The position numbers were made by a program, and so were the translations under genes. Source: a virus. Taken from it: a stretch of 64,000 nucleotides of DNA. Below are positions 34,297 to 42,257 of this stretch, in pieces. Under the pieces are notes generated by a model that made no database searches, was not told the DNA's origin, and worked only from the letters and a program-made list of their open reading frames with translations. The stretch is taken from positions 42,735 to 106,734 of the IMG/VR virus record IMGVR_UViG_3300027151_000002, one strand, 5' to 3'. Each line of letters opens with the position of its first letter. Position 1 is the stretch's first letter.

Positions 34297-35352
34297 ATGG
34301 CGGCAACAGTCCGCTCGGATATTGTCATCCCGGAGATTTTTACTCCGTATCTGGAAGAGGCCACCACTCTTCGCAATGCCTTTATCGCTTCCGGTGTTGT
34401 GCAGCCCCTTGAGGCTCTCAACGCTGTGGCCGATGGCGGCGACTACGTGAATGTGCCCTTTTTCGATGCCAACCTCAGCGGCGACGCTGAAGTGCTGGCT
34501 GATAACGCCAGTCTGACCCCTGGCAACATCACCGCCGACAAGCAGCGCGGTGTGGTGCTGCACCGTGGTCGCGCTTGGGGTGTGCGTGAGCTGGCCAAGC
34601 TGGCTGCTGGTGCTGACCCCATGGCCGCCATCGGCAACAAGGTCGCTGCCTACATCGCTCACCAACAGCAGAAGGATCTGCTGGCCACCCTCGCTGGTGT
34701 GTTTGGTGCAGTCGGTAGCAGCAACAGCTCGGCATCCTTTGTCGATCTGACCTTTGATGCCGGCGGTTCTGGTGAGACCCCTCTCACCCCTCGTCACGTC
34801 GCCAAGGCTCGTGCACTGCTGGGTGATCAAGGCGACAAGCTGAGCGCTATCTGCATGCACTCGGCTGTCTACTACGACCTCGTAGAGCGTCGTGCCATTG
34901 ACTACGTGACCGCCTCTGAAGCTCGCGCTACCGCTGCTGCTTCTAACGCTGCTACCCCCGATGTGTTCGCTGGCTCTGTGGCTGGCGCATATACCGCTGA
35001 CGGCAGCGTGCCCTTTTACATGGGCATGCGCGTGATCGTCTCCGACGATGTGCAGACCAGCGGCTCTGGCTCCTCGAAGAAATATGCAACTTATTTCTTC
35101 ACTCCGGGGGCAGTCGGATCGGGCGAAGCCCAGGGCATCAAAACCGAAGTGGACCGCGACATCCTCGCGCTGGCCGACTACATGGCCGTGTCCTGGCACA
35201 ACGTGTTCCACCCCATTGGTGCTCAGTACCAGACCGCCGGCGGTGCTAACCCCTCACAGGCAACTCTGGCCACTGTTGCCAACTGGACCAAGGTGTACGA
35301 GACCAAGAACATTGGCATCGTGCGCGGCACTGTCACCAGCAACTTCGACTGA
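34297..35352 (+). CDS. Major capsid protein
   Basis: A 351-residue protein. The N-terminus 'SDIVIPEIFTPYLEEATTLR' and 'GDYVNVPFFDANLSGDAEVL' followed by 'TADKQRGVVLHRGRAWGVREL' match phage coat proteins of the HK97 fold, with 'FYMGMRVIVSDDV' and 'ADYMAVSWHNVFHPIGAQY' in the C-terminal half. A good ribosome site (TAGGAGCTTGAACC) precedes the ATG, unusual for this module and in line with very high expression. The 309-residue antisense ORF is a shadow. Confidence 0.88.
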   Translation: MAATVRSDIVIPEIFTPYLEEATTLRNAFIASGVVQPLEALNAVADGGDYVNVPFFDANLSGDAEVLADNASLTPGNITADKQRGVVLHRGRAWGVRELAKLAAGADPMAAIGNKVAAYIAHQQQKDLLATLAGVFGAVGSSNSSASFVDLTFDAGGSGETPLTPRHVAKARALLGDQGDKLSAICMHSAVYYDLVERRAIDYVTASEARATAAASNAATPDVFAGSVAGAYTADGSVPFYMGMRVIVSDDVQTSGSGSSKKYATYFFTPGAVGSGEAQGIKTEVDRDILALADYMAVSWHNVFHPIGAQYQTAGGANPSQATLATVANWTKVYETKNIGIVRGTVTSNFD

Positions 35353-35363
35353 GGTTGATCTTC

Positions 35364-35522
35364 ATGGGACTGACCGGGTTCAACCTGGCTCGTCGTGAAG
35401 AAGAAGAGGCTGCTGCTTCGGCAGTGGCCTCTGTTTCTACAGAGTCAGAAGTCTGCTCCATGCCTGAGCAGAAAGAAGCCCCCAAGCGCGGGCGCAAGAA
35501 GGCTGAGTCTGTCGAAGACTGA
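35364..35522 (+). CDS. Small charged protein after the capsid gene
   Basis: A 52-residue protein: MGLTGFNLARREEEEAAASA, an acidic middle and a Lys/Arg-rich end (KRGRKKAESVED). Position and charge pattern recall head-decoration or head-tail joining peptides found after capsid genes. Its stop overlaps the ATG of the next tiny gene (TGATG). Confidence 0.55.
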   Translation: MGLTGFNLARREEEEAAASAVASVSTESEVCSMPEQKEAPKRGRKKAESVED

Positions 35523-35659
35523 TGGCGGTCAAAGCTAAGGCGGGTGTTACTGCCCGCCTTTTTGGCAAGGGCAAACCCAAAAAGACCCGGCAAGGGTATG
35601 GCCAGCACAGCCGGCCAAACCACGGGCGCAAAAAGCTAAGAGGACAAGGGCGTGGCTGA
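35522..35659 (+). CDS. Tiny basic protein, homologue of the 8333 gene
   Basis: A 45-residue Lys/Arg/Gly-rich protein (VKAKAGVTARLFGKGKPKKT, then RQGYGQHSRPNHGRKKLRGQ). It shares QGxGxHSxxxHGRKxxRGQGxG with the left module's 8333 protein. Here it lies in the head operon, overlapping its neighbours at both ends, which argues for a virion-related role such as DNA or capsid binding. Confidence 0.7.
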   Translation: MAVKAKAGVTARLFGKGKPKKTRQGYGQHSRPNHGRKKLRGQGRG

Positions 35660-36665
35660 TCTGTCGCAGCAAGTTGAAGCGTTCCTGCGCAACGCGCTGC
35701 GGCAAAAACAGCTGGAAGATCGCCTGATCAGGCAAGCACTACGAGACCTGCGCACCACGCTGACAGCTGTAGAGCGCGTCGTTGGTCAGTCGGGTGTGCT
35801 GAGCTTTGGGCCGGGCCGTGAGCAGACCATCAATGCGGTGGTGGCCGCTGTGGCCCGCAGCGTGCAGGAGAGCTTCGGTGTGCCGCAACTGGCAGCGCTG
35901 CAGGAAGCCCTGCGGCCGTTTGTAGAGCAGCAGCTGAGCTTCGCCCGCCGCATGGTCACCATGGCCGGCGGTGACCTAATCAATGAAGGTGCAGCGTCAG
36001 CATCAACCGTTCAGGTGCAGCGCATCGTTAATGACGCGGTGGTGGCTGGCAAAACGCTGAGCACGCAGCTCACGCAGAGCCTGCCGGCGTTGGTGGCTGA
36101 TCGTGTGGAGCGCTTTGCACGCCTTGGCCTCTCGGACATCGGCGGCGAAACCTTCGCCACCTACGAAAGCGCCGTGGTGCGCATCACCGAAAACAACGTT
36201 GAAGCCCTGATCCGCACAGGTGTGCAGGAAGTAGGCAGCGCCGCGCAGCAGGCGATCTATGAGTTTGAAGCCGATCCTGACTGGATGGGACCGGACGGGC
36301 TTGTCTGGACAGCAGTGCTGGATTCTGCCGTTTGCCCAATCTGCTTGAAGCTGGATGGCAAGCGATTTCCAGCTACTTACCGGAAGGTATCACCGCATTT
36401 TCAGTGTAGATGTGTAATCCTGCCTTGGAAATGGCGCAACGAGACGATGACCGATCCACAGGGCAACCCGGTGCAGCCCAATCGCCTGGCTGACGGTGAT
36501 GGCGCCGAGGGTGCGTTGTCATTCAAAGTGGCTGCCAAGCAGTGGGTCAAAGACAACCCCGAGACTGCACAGGCCATCTTTGGCAAGAAGCTGGGCCAAC
36601 GCCTTGTTGACGGTGAGATCAGCTTTGATCGTGCCGTCAAACTCTGGCAATCACCCAAGAAATAA
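35652..36665 (+). CDS. Minor head protein (Mu gpF / SPP1 gp7-like)
   Basis: A 337-residue protein with GTG start. The N-terminal two-thirds is helical. The C-terminal domain has 'LDSAVCPICLKLDGKRFP' and 'SPHFQCRCVILPW', the C-x2-C...H-x3-C-x-C zinc-like signature of the phage Mu F family of head-morphogenesis proteins. These are injected or line the portal vertex. It follows the capsid genes as expected. Confidence 0.85.
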   Translation: MADLSQQVEAFLRNALRQKQLEDRLIRQALRDLRTTLTAVERVVGQSGVLSFGPGREQTINAVVAAVARSVQESFGVPQLAALQEALRPFVEQQLSFARRMVTMAGGDLINEGAASASTVQVQRIVNDAVVAGKTLSTQLTQSLPALVADRVERFARLGLSDIGGETFATYESAVVRITENNVEALIRTGVQEVGSAAQQAIYEFEADPDWMGPDGLVWTAVLDSAVCPICLKLDGKRFPATYRKVSPHFQCRCVILPWKWRNETMTDPQGNPVQPNRLADGDGAEGALSFKVAAKQWVKDNPETAQAIFGKKLGQRLVDGEISFDRAVKLWQSPKK

Positions 36666-36668
36666 GCG

Positions 36669-36678
36669 GGCAACCTAG
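36669..36678 (+). promoter_or_regulatory. GGCAACYTAR element 3
   Basis: GGCAACCTAG, 3 nt after the stop of the minor head gene and 18 nt before ATG 36697. Stem GCGGCA-AGGGTG-TGCCGC (36678-36695) fills the spacer. Confidence 0.65.
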
Positions 36679-36696
36679 CGGCAAGGGTGTGCCGCT

Positions 36697-37254
36697 ATGA
36701 CCGTCACTGTCGTTGCTACTGCTGGCGCTGCTGATGCCAACAGCTATCTGACAGTGGCTGCTGCAGATGATTTGGCCAACCTGTACCTCGGCACTCTCAA
36801 CTGGTCATCGGCCAGCACCGATAACAAAGGCCGTGCGCTGATCATGGCCACGCGCTACCTCGATGAGCTGAGCTACATCGGTGAGCGTGCTGCCAGCACA
36901 CAAGCGCTGCTCTGGCCCCGCACGGACGCCGAGTGTGGCGACTGGTCTTACAGCAGCACCGAGATCCCCAAGCCGATCAAGCAGGCCACCTTTGACCTGG
37001 CCGAATACCTGCTCGGTGATGGCAATGCCCTGTCAACTGGCGGTGCCGGCAGTAGCGAACTGATCAGCGGCATCCCCAACGCCAACCTCAAGCGTGCCCA
37101 GATTGATGTGATCAGCGTGGAGTTCAATTCCACCCCACAGGCCGAAAGCAAGAACGCTTTGAATGTGCTTCCGCACTTGTCTAAAGTGTTGGGATGCTTA
37201 TGCACCAGCACCGCAGCATCAGCCTTCGGGTCGCGCCTCGTCCTGCGAAGTTAG
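36697..37254 (+). CDS. Head completion / DnaT-like head-tail adaptor
   Basis: A 185-residue protein: 'ANSYLTVAAADDLANLYLG', 'DNKGRALIMATRYLDELSYIGERA', 'QALLWPRTDAECG' and 'EIPKPIKQATFDLAEYLL'. This is the pattern of the 'DnaT-like' phage family found in head-tail connector position. It would extend the portal and accept the tail. The last ~35 residues look non-native (LGCLCTSTAASAFGSRL) and overlap the possible longer start of the next gene. Confidence 0.7.
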   Translation: MTVTVVATAGAADANSYLTVAAADDLANLYLGTLNWSSASTDNKGRALIMATRYLDELSYIGERAASTQALLWPRTDAECGDWSYSSTEIPKPIKQATFDLAEYLLGDGNALSTGGAGSSELISGIPNANLKRAQIDVISVEFNSTPQAESKNALNVLPHLSKVLGCLCTSTAASAFGSRLVLRS

Positions 37255-37259
37255 ACAAG

Positions 37260-37838
37260 ATGCGCGTTGCTGAAGGCCAGCTTGATTTCTTCAGCACTCC
37301 GGCCGCTGCACCGGAGAAAAAGCGCAGCGAAGGACACCTTGCTAAACCACTGACCCGCGAGGAACAGCGGCGGTTTGGGCGCATGTATGCCGAAAACATC
37401 GGCCTGATCAAGATGTTCGGCGGGAAGCTGTGCCGCAAGTACAGCCACTGCATGGCCAAGGAGGATATCTTCTCCTGCTGTGACATTGCCTTCTTGAAGG
37501 CGTGCCGTGCTTGGGATCCCGAGAAGGGAAAGCTGAGCACGATCTTCTGGAGCTTTGCCCAAGGTGAAGTGCTGCACTTTTTGCGGGGCCACAACTGGAC
37601 GATCAAGGCCACGCACAAGGTCAGGCTGCTGGGCAACAACGCCAGGCGGCTGATGGCGTTGGGCTGGCAGCCGGCAGCGATCTGCAAGGAGCTGAGCTGC
37701 AGCAAGCAAGACCTCAAGGAAGCACTGCTAGCGACAGCAGGCGTGGCCCATGACGTGAAGGGCTTTGACCTACATGTATGCCCGCGCATGACGCCGTGGG
37801 AGGTACTTGAGGCCGAAGAGGAGGCTGCTGCTAGTTAG
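37260..37838 (+). CDS. Divergent sigma-70-like protein inside the head-tail operon
   Basis: A 192-residue protein from the ATG 5 nt after the previous stop (the frame is open back to 37194). 'EDIFSCCDIAFLKACRAWDP' and 'EKGKLSTIFWSFAQGEVLHFLR' align with sigma region 2 (DLiqEG..gL..A..kFDp..G.kFsTya.w.i...i...lR). 'ARRLMALGWQPAAICKELSC' looks like the helix-turn-helix of region 4. Sigma proteins are not usual in this position. It could direct late transcription or act as an anti-host factor. Fold call moderately sure; activity unknown. Confidence 0.65.
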   Translation: MRVAEGQLDFFSTPAAAPEKKRSEGHLAKPLTREEQRRFGRMYAENIGLIKMFGGKLCRKYSHCMAKEDIFSCCDIAFLKACRAWDPEKGKLSTIFWSFAQGEVLHFLRGHNWTIKATHKVRLLGNNARRLMALGWQPAAICKELSCSKQDLKEALLATAGVAHDVKGFDLHVCPRMTPWEVLEAEEEAAAS

Positions 37839-37839
37839 G

Positions 37840-37849
37840 GGCAACCTAA
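37840..37849 (+). promoter_or_regulatory. GGCAACYTAR element 4
   Basis: GGCAACCTAA, 1 nt after the stop of the sigma-like gene, 23 nt before the tail tube ATG 37873. Confidence 0.6.
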
Positions 37850-37872
37850 GGCACACGCCACAGGTTTAAGTC

Positions 37873-38352
37873 ATGGCCACCGGTGCCTTTTTTAACTCGC
37901 TGGGGTATCGGTTCTATGTGAAGGCCGGCACCACCGCCAGCACCAAGCCAACCGCTAGCACCGGCATGACTGAGGTGCTGTCCCTGACCAACGCTGGTAT
38001 CCAGGGCACCAGCCAGACGCAGGAAGTGCAGGACTACGGCAGCACGCTGGGCTTTACCGCTTCGCTGGTGACCACGCAGGCTTACACCATCCCCTGCGAG
38101 ATGAACCTCAACCTGAATGACGCCGGTTATGCCGTCCTCAAAAATGCTGCCCTAAATGCTGCAACCGGCACCACTGTTGAGTGGTATCGTGAATCGCCCG
38201 AGATGAGTGGCACCGGCAGCCCTGAATACCACTCCGGCGTCGCCTTCGTGACCGACTTCTCGGAGTCGATTGCTGCAGGCAATGTTGCAACTGTCAGTTT
38301 TACCTTGTCGGGCTACGGCTCGTATTCCTGGTCTGCCGAGACCAACGCCTGA
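37873..38352 (+). CDS. Major tail tube protein
   Basis: A 159-residue beta-rich protein: 'TGAFFNSLGYRFYVKAGTTA', 'TEVLSLTNAGIQGTSQTQEVQDYGSTLGF', 'IPCEMNLNLNDAGYAVLKNAA' and 'VSFTLSGYGSYSW'. The beta-sandwich rhythm and length fit siphovirus tube proteins. It is not obviously the same sequence family as the left module's tube. A strong terminator follows, giving this abundant protein its own transcript end. Confidence 0.75.
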   Translation: MATGAFFNSLGYRFYVKAGTTASTKPTASTGMTEVLSLTNAGIQGTSQTQEVQDYGSTLGFTASLVTTQAYTIPCEMNLNLNDAGYAVLKNAALNAATGTTVEWYRESPEMSGTGSPEYHSGVAFVTDFSESIAAGNVATVSFTLSGYGSYSWSAETNA

Positions 38353-38361
38353 GCAACTTAG
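38352..38361 (+). promoter_or_regulatory. Variant of the GGCAACYTAR element after the tail tube gene
   Basis: AGCAACTTAG (one mismatch) overlaps the tail tube stop. No plus-strand gene follows; a terminator does. CAAC-TTAG-GTTG could fold on itself. Confidence 0.35.
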
Positions 38362-38381
38362 GTTGTCGGGTGGACAGCAGA

Positions 38382-38409
38382 GCGGCCAGCTGGAGATGGC
38401 CGCTTTTTT
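38382..38409 (+). terminator. Rho-independent terminator after tail tube
   Basis: GCGGCCA, 8-nt loop, TGGCCGC, then TTTTTT. Confidence 0.9.
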
Positions 38410-38413
38410 GTGT

Positions 38414-38863
38414 CTACAACCCGCCGATGCCGTCTAGGCGTCGCCACTGCTCAGCAAAGAAGCGATCTAGCGGTTGCTTCTCTAGGGCTGGCTTGATCCA
38501 GTTGCGGCCTGGTACCAGTGTGCCCTTGCTGGTGGTGTAGCCCGTCAAGATGAGGCCGGCATACATGAATCCGTCTTTGCTCTTGGGTTCCCATGTGAAG
38601 CGCAGCTGCGTTGCACTGGGGCGATCACGACGTTGAGAGCGCAGCAGACCGCCGAGGTCCACGATGTCGCGTGGGCTGCTGACGGTTTGCCCATTGCGGC
38701 GTTTGGTGGCACGCGGCCAACCGAACTGCGGCGTTTGGATCTCTTCCTTGAGCTGATCACCCAAGACCTTCCCGTAGGTGGTCAGGATCTGCGGCACGCG
38801 CAGCTTGAGCTGATTGGCATTCCAGCCGGTCAGCTTGAAGTTGGCCTTGACCTGAACTGGCAT
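38414..38863 (-). CDS. Tail completion / neck protein (HK97 gp10-like)
   Basis: A 149-residue basic protein: 'VQVKANFKLTGWNANQLKLR' then 'YGKVLGDQLKEEIQTPQFGWPRATKRRNG', 'DIVDLGGLLRSQ' and 'VPGRNWIKPALEK'. This is the layout of HK97 gp10-type tail completion proteins ('pvdtGnLrrS..' and 'GrpWi.pAl'). It is encoded on the strand opposite to the rest of the structural operon, with its partner upstream overlapping by 3 nt. Confidence 0.65.
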   Translation of the reverse strand: MPVQVKANFKLTGWNANQLKLRVPQILTTYGKVLGDQLKEEIQTPQFGWPRATKRRNGQTVSSPRDIVDLGGLLRSQRRDRPSATQLRFTWEPKSKDGFMYAGLILTGYTTSKGTLVPGRNWIKPALEKQPLDRFFAEQWRRLDGIGGL

Positions 38864-39258
38864 CAGCCCTGCACGTAGCGGGCCAGCCGGATCTTGTCGC
38901 CAATGACCTGCTGCACGGTGCTGCCAATCAGACCGGTGGTGCCGTAGGGGTAGCGGCTGTTGATCACTTCGCAGTCGATGCTGCCTTGACCGGCGAAGTT
39001 CAGAGTGCCGACCACTCCGGGCTTGATGCGTGCATCCAGTGCTTGCGGGCTGACCGCATAGCCCTCGTAGGTCTCAACTTCAGTGTCAACGCCAGGAAAG
39101 TCCGAGGCCCTGGTGCTGCCTTGACGCAGGTACAAGCTGACCGTGACTGTTTCCGTGGCCGGCACAACGTTGCCGGTGACGGGATCAGTGACTGTGCCAA
39201 CGGTTGGAACCGTGAAGATTGCAGTGGCGTTGGCCAGTGCAGCGAGAGCGCTAGTCAT
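38863..39258 (-). CDS. Head-tail joining protein
   Basis: A 131-residue protein: 'ETVTVSLYLRQGSTRASDFP', 'YEGYAVSPQALDARIKPG' and 'CEVINSRYPYGTTGLIGSTVQQVIGDKIRLARY', fitting small beta-barrel connector proteins that join head and tail. With the gp10-like gene it forms an inverted two-gene unit. Its ATG follows GGGAACCTAGGCC, a minus-strand variant of the recurrent element, and the reading frame opens ATGACTAGCGCT. Confidence 0.6.
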   Translation of the reverse strand: MTSALAALANATAIFTVPTVGTVTDPVTGNVVPATETVTVSLYLRQGSTRASDFPGVDTEVETYEGYAVSPQALDARIKPGVVGTLNFAGQGSIDCEVINSRYPYGTTGLIGSTVQQVIGDKIRLARYVQG

Positions 39259-39261
39259 GGC

Positions 39262-39271
39262 CTAGGTTCCC
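39262..39271 (-). promoter_or_regulatory. GGGAACCTAG variant on the minus strand
   Basis: GGGAACCTAG read leftward ends 3 nt before the ATG at 39258. Confidence 0.45.
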
Positions 39272-39280
39272 GCAATCAGC

Positions 39281-39290
39281 GGCAACTTAA
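39281..39290 (+). promoter_or_regulatory. GGCAACYTAR element 5
   Basis: GGCAACTTAA, 19 nt before the tape-measure GTG 39310, in a 51-nt divergent gap. Confidence 0.6.
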
Positions 39291-39309
39291 GAGCACATGA
39301 AGGCGTGTT

Positions 39310-41535
39310 GTGGCGGAGAGTCTGGGCTCAGCTGTCTTAACAGTCAGCGTTGATGATGCCCAGCTCAAAGCAGGCCTGCAAGCTGCAGAACGTCAAGCAA
39401 CAGCGACTGGCCGCGCAGTAGAAAAAGCCTTCACACCGTCCGGCAAGTCGGTGCAGACTGCTGCCAACGGTCTGCAGTATTTCATTGATACGCAGGGTCG
39501 TGCCCGTGATACGGCTGGTAAGTTTCTGACCGTTGCACAGCAGCAGGCGGCTGGGATTGAAAACGTCGGCAAAAGTGCAAAGCGGGCAAGCTTTGACATC
39601 AGCGGCCTAGGTGATGCGTTAGCTGCGATTGGTATTGGTGCTGCCGCTGCTGGGTTTCTGCGTGGCTCCGTTAATGCTGCTGTAGAACTTGAAAGTATTA
39701 GCAAGAAACTCAGCAATACGCTCGGTGAGCAAGGTGCTGGGCAGGCACTCAGTTTTACCAAGGGCTTGGCTGATCAGCTGGGCCTCAGCTTCAAAACGCT
39801 GGCCGGTAGTTTTGGCAGCTTTACAGCCGCAGCCTCGGCGGCCAATGTTCCGCTTGACCAGCAGAAAGAGCTGTTCGCTGCTGTCGCTAAGGCGGCGCAG
39901 GCTCTTGGTCTGAGCAACGATGAAATCAATGGCTCACTGCTGGCCCTGCAGCAGGTTGCAGCCAAAGGCACCGTGCAGATGGAAGAACTGCGCGGTCAGC
40001 TTGGTGAGCGCTTGCCGATTGCTTTTGGTGCTACTGCCAAAGGGCTTGGCATCACACAGCAAGAGCTAATTAAGCTCGTGGAGTCTGGAAGGCTCACAGC
40101 ATCTGAGTTTTTCCCTGCTCTGACCAAAGGCCTTAATGAGCTGACAGCAGGTGCTGGTGGTTCGGCAACTGCAGCTCAGAACTTCCAAAAGCTGGCTAAT
40201 GCTTTTGACGAGCTGCAGACATCCTTTGGAAAGACTTTGCTGCCAACCATTACCGAGCAGGTCAAGAACCTGACCGGTGCGTTGAGTGGGTTGCAGATTG
40301 GAATTGATGCCAACAAGCTTGGCCTTGGTGGCCTCTTTGGCAACCTTGGCCTAGTTCCAGATGCAGGCATTGAGGCCGTTGCATCGGTGCGGCAACTTGC
40401 TGAGCAGTATCAGCTGACCGCTGAGCAGGCACGGGCTCTGTTCTTTGATGCGGCCAAGCTTGAAGGTCTAACACTTACCAGCACAGGCTTTCTCCCCGAC
40501 GCTAAAGGTTTGGAGCGAGCGCTAGAGCGCTTGCCGCAACTAGCCGAAGAATTCAGGGCCAAAAATAAGGATGCAGTCACAGAGCTGAAAGCACAAGCGG
40601 CAGAGGCTGCTCGTGTTGCTGCAGAGCAGAAAAAAGGACGTGACAGCGTTGAAAACATTCAAGAAGCCATTAAGGCTTTGTCTTCAGAGCAGAAGGCATT
40701 GGCGGTTGATAGTCAGCGCTATGCAGACATCTCGCAAGAGATCGTCAACAAGCAAACGCGACTCAATGAGCTGAAGAAGACCGAGGGCCAGCGTTTTGCC
40801 GAAAGTATTGCTGCTGCAAATCAGCTTCGTAGTATTCAAGAGGAGATCGCCATCCAACAGCAGCGCGGCAGCTTGACTGGTACTGGCATTGGCGCGTTAC
40901 AAGCTGTCAAAGCGCTGGAGGATGCCAAACGAGCTGAGCAAGAAGCCCAGGCTGCTCTTGGTGCTGATCCTGGTAACTCCAGCCTCTTCAACGCCTCGCA
41001 GCAGGCAGCAGCCAATGTTCAGCTGGCTGCAGCTAAGACCAAGGCCGACCTTGAAGACGCTTTTAGGTCCGCACAAGATGCGGTGCGCAGCATCAGCCGC
41101 AGCATTGAGGATTCCGTCACTGCCCTGAACGCCGCACGCGGTAGCGCTGAGGGCATCAATAAGTTCATCAATCCCCAGCAAGCCCGTGAGCGGCAACAGG
41201 CTGCCAACGTGACCTTGCTGCGTGAAGCAAGCGATCTGGCTAAGCAGCTTGGCGTCACTGCCACCTTCCGGGGTGGGCTGACGCAGCGCAACAGCCAGCT
41301 CAACGAGTTCATCACAGCTGCACGGCAAGAGCTGCGTGCTCCTGAGGACATTGCACGCTCCAACTTGGATTTAGCGCGTGCTCAGAACGATCTCGCCACC
41401 GTCAACGAGTCCCTAGTCAATGTGACTACTCAGCTGGCGGAAGCGACCGCAAACCTAGCGAGTAAGGACTGGAACGTTTACGTGAACGCTCCGGCCACTG
41501 CTGATCTGCCCCGTGGCGTGGAGGTTTACCAATGA
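39310..41535 (+). CDS. Tape measure protein
   Basis: A 741-residue protein with GTG start. It begins 'LTVSVDDAQLKAGLQAAERQ', the usual N-terminal coiled region, followed by the conserved tape-measure domain ('LEGISKKLSNTLG'-like region, 'AQALGLSNDEINGSLLALQQ', 'MEELRGQLGERLPIAFGATA', 'GLGITQQELIKLVESGRLTA'). The second half is long coiled coil and Ala/Gln-rich. It sets tail length and is ejected on infection. It is short for the family, predicting a short siphovirus tail. Confidence 0.9.
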   Translation: MAESLGSAVLTVSVDDAQLKAGLQAAERQATATGRAVEKAFTPSGKSVQTAANGLQYFIDTQGRARDTAGKFLTVAQQQAAGIENVGKSAKRASFDISGLGDALAAIGIGAAAAGFLRGSVNAAVELESISKKLSNTLGEQGAGQALSFTKGLADQLGLSFKTLAGSFGSFTAAASAANVPLDQQKELFAAVAKAAQALGLSNDEINGSLLALQQVAAKGTVQMEELRGQLGERLPIAFGATAKGLGITQQELIKLVESGRLTASEFFPALTKGLNELTAGAGGSATAAQNFQKLANAFDELQTSFGKTLLPTITEQVKNLTGALSGLQIGIDANKLGLGGLFGNLGLVPDAGIEAVASVRQLAEQYQLTAEQARALFFDAAKLEGLTLTSTGFLPDAKGLERALERLPQLAEEFRAKNKDAVTELKAQAAEAARVAAEQKKGRDSVENIQEAIKALSSEQKALAVDSQRYADISQEIVNKQTRLNELKKTEGQRFAESIAAANQLRSIQEEIAIQQQRGSLTGTGIGALQAVKALEDAKRAEQEAQAALGADPGNSSLFNASQQAAANVQLAAAKTKADLEDAFRSAQDAVRSISRSIEDSVTALNAARGSAEGINKFINPQQARERQQAANVTLLREASDLAKQLGVTATFRGGLTQRNSQLNEFITAARQELRAPEDIARSNLDLARAQNDLATVNESLVNVTTQLAEATANLASKDWNVYVNAPATADLPRGVEVYQ

Positions 41536-42257
41536 GCGTCACCATCGGCGCGTTCAGCACCAGCAAGCTGATCGCCCAGCCCTTTGGCTACGACGAGACC
41601 AACACCCGCGACGGCCTCACCGCCCGCAAGTGGACCGTCAGAGGTCTGCTGAGCGTCTACAACACCTGGCGCGACGCACGCCTCACCGATGCCGACACGT
41701 TGAGCAGCGGCACGATTGGCACCACCGTCAGCCTGACCGCCAGCGCCAACGGCATCACCTGGAGCGGCATCGCCTGCTGGTTCAACAGCGCCCCCAGCGG
41801 TGATCAAGCCGGCCCTTACATCCAAGCCACCTGCGAGCTGGTGGATGCCGCCCAAGCCCTGGCGGTGCTGCTGCGGCAGGAAGAGAAGAATCGTCAGCGC
41901 AGCGAAGCGCTTGCCAATCCCAACCTCGGCACGGTGACGCTCGGCTCCGCCACGTTGACCCTGCTGGCGCCGATGGAAACCTACCAAGACACACCACAGC
42001 TGCAGCTCACCGCTAGTGGCACTCATGTGATTAACGGTGCCTTGAGCGCTACCCGTGTGCGTCGCATCCGTGGCACCACCGACAGCAGTGGTTGGAGTGC
42101 CGTGCGCAGTTGGTACGAAACCAGCGTGGCCTCCGTGCCCAGTGTGGGCGCCTGGTATCCGATCTCAGCACCCACAGCAGAAGCCGAGGTGATCATCAGC
42201 GGCGGCGCCAAGAGCACCCGCTACACGATCACCGTTGACGCTGCGGAGGTGAAGTAG
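41532..42257 (+). CDS. Distal tail protein candidate
   Basis: A 241-residue protein overlapping the tape measure stop (ATGA). 'MSVTIGAFSTSKLIAQPFGY', 'ARKWTVRGLLSVYNTWRD' and a beta-rich C-terminus 'AEVIISGGAKSTRYTITVDAA'. The position after the tape measure and before the large tail-tip gene is that of the distal tail (Dit) protein, the hub of the tip. Sequence support beyond position is weak. Confidence 0.55.
   Translation: MSVTIGAFSTSKLIAQPFGYDETNTRDGLTARKWTVRGLLSVYNTWRDARLTDADTLSSGTIGTTVSLTASANGITWSGIACWFNSAPSGDQAGPYIQATCELVDAAQALAVLLRQEEKNRQRSEALANPNLGTVTLGSATLTLLAPMETYQDTPQLQLTASGTHVINGALSATRVRRIRGTTDSSGWSAVRSWYETSVASVPSVGAWYPISAPTAEAEVIISGGAKSTRYTITVDAAEVK

Noticed and set aside
34282-35211. 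309-residue open frame on the minus strand
   Set aside because: It is antisense to the major capsid gene, His/Gly/Ser-rich and without a recognisable domain; a GC-rich shadow frame.
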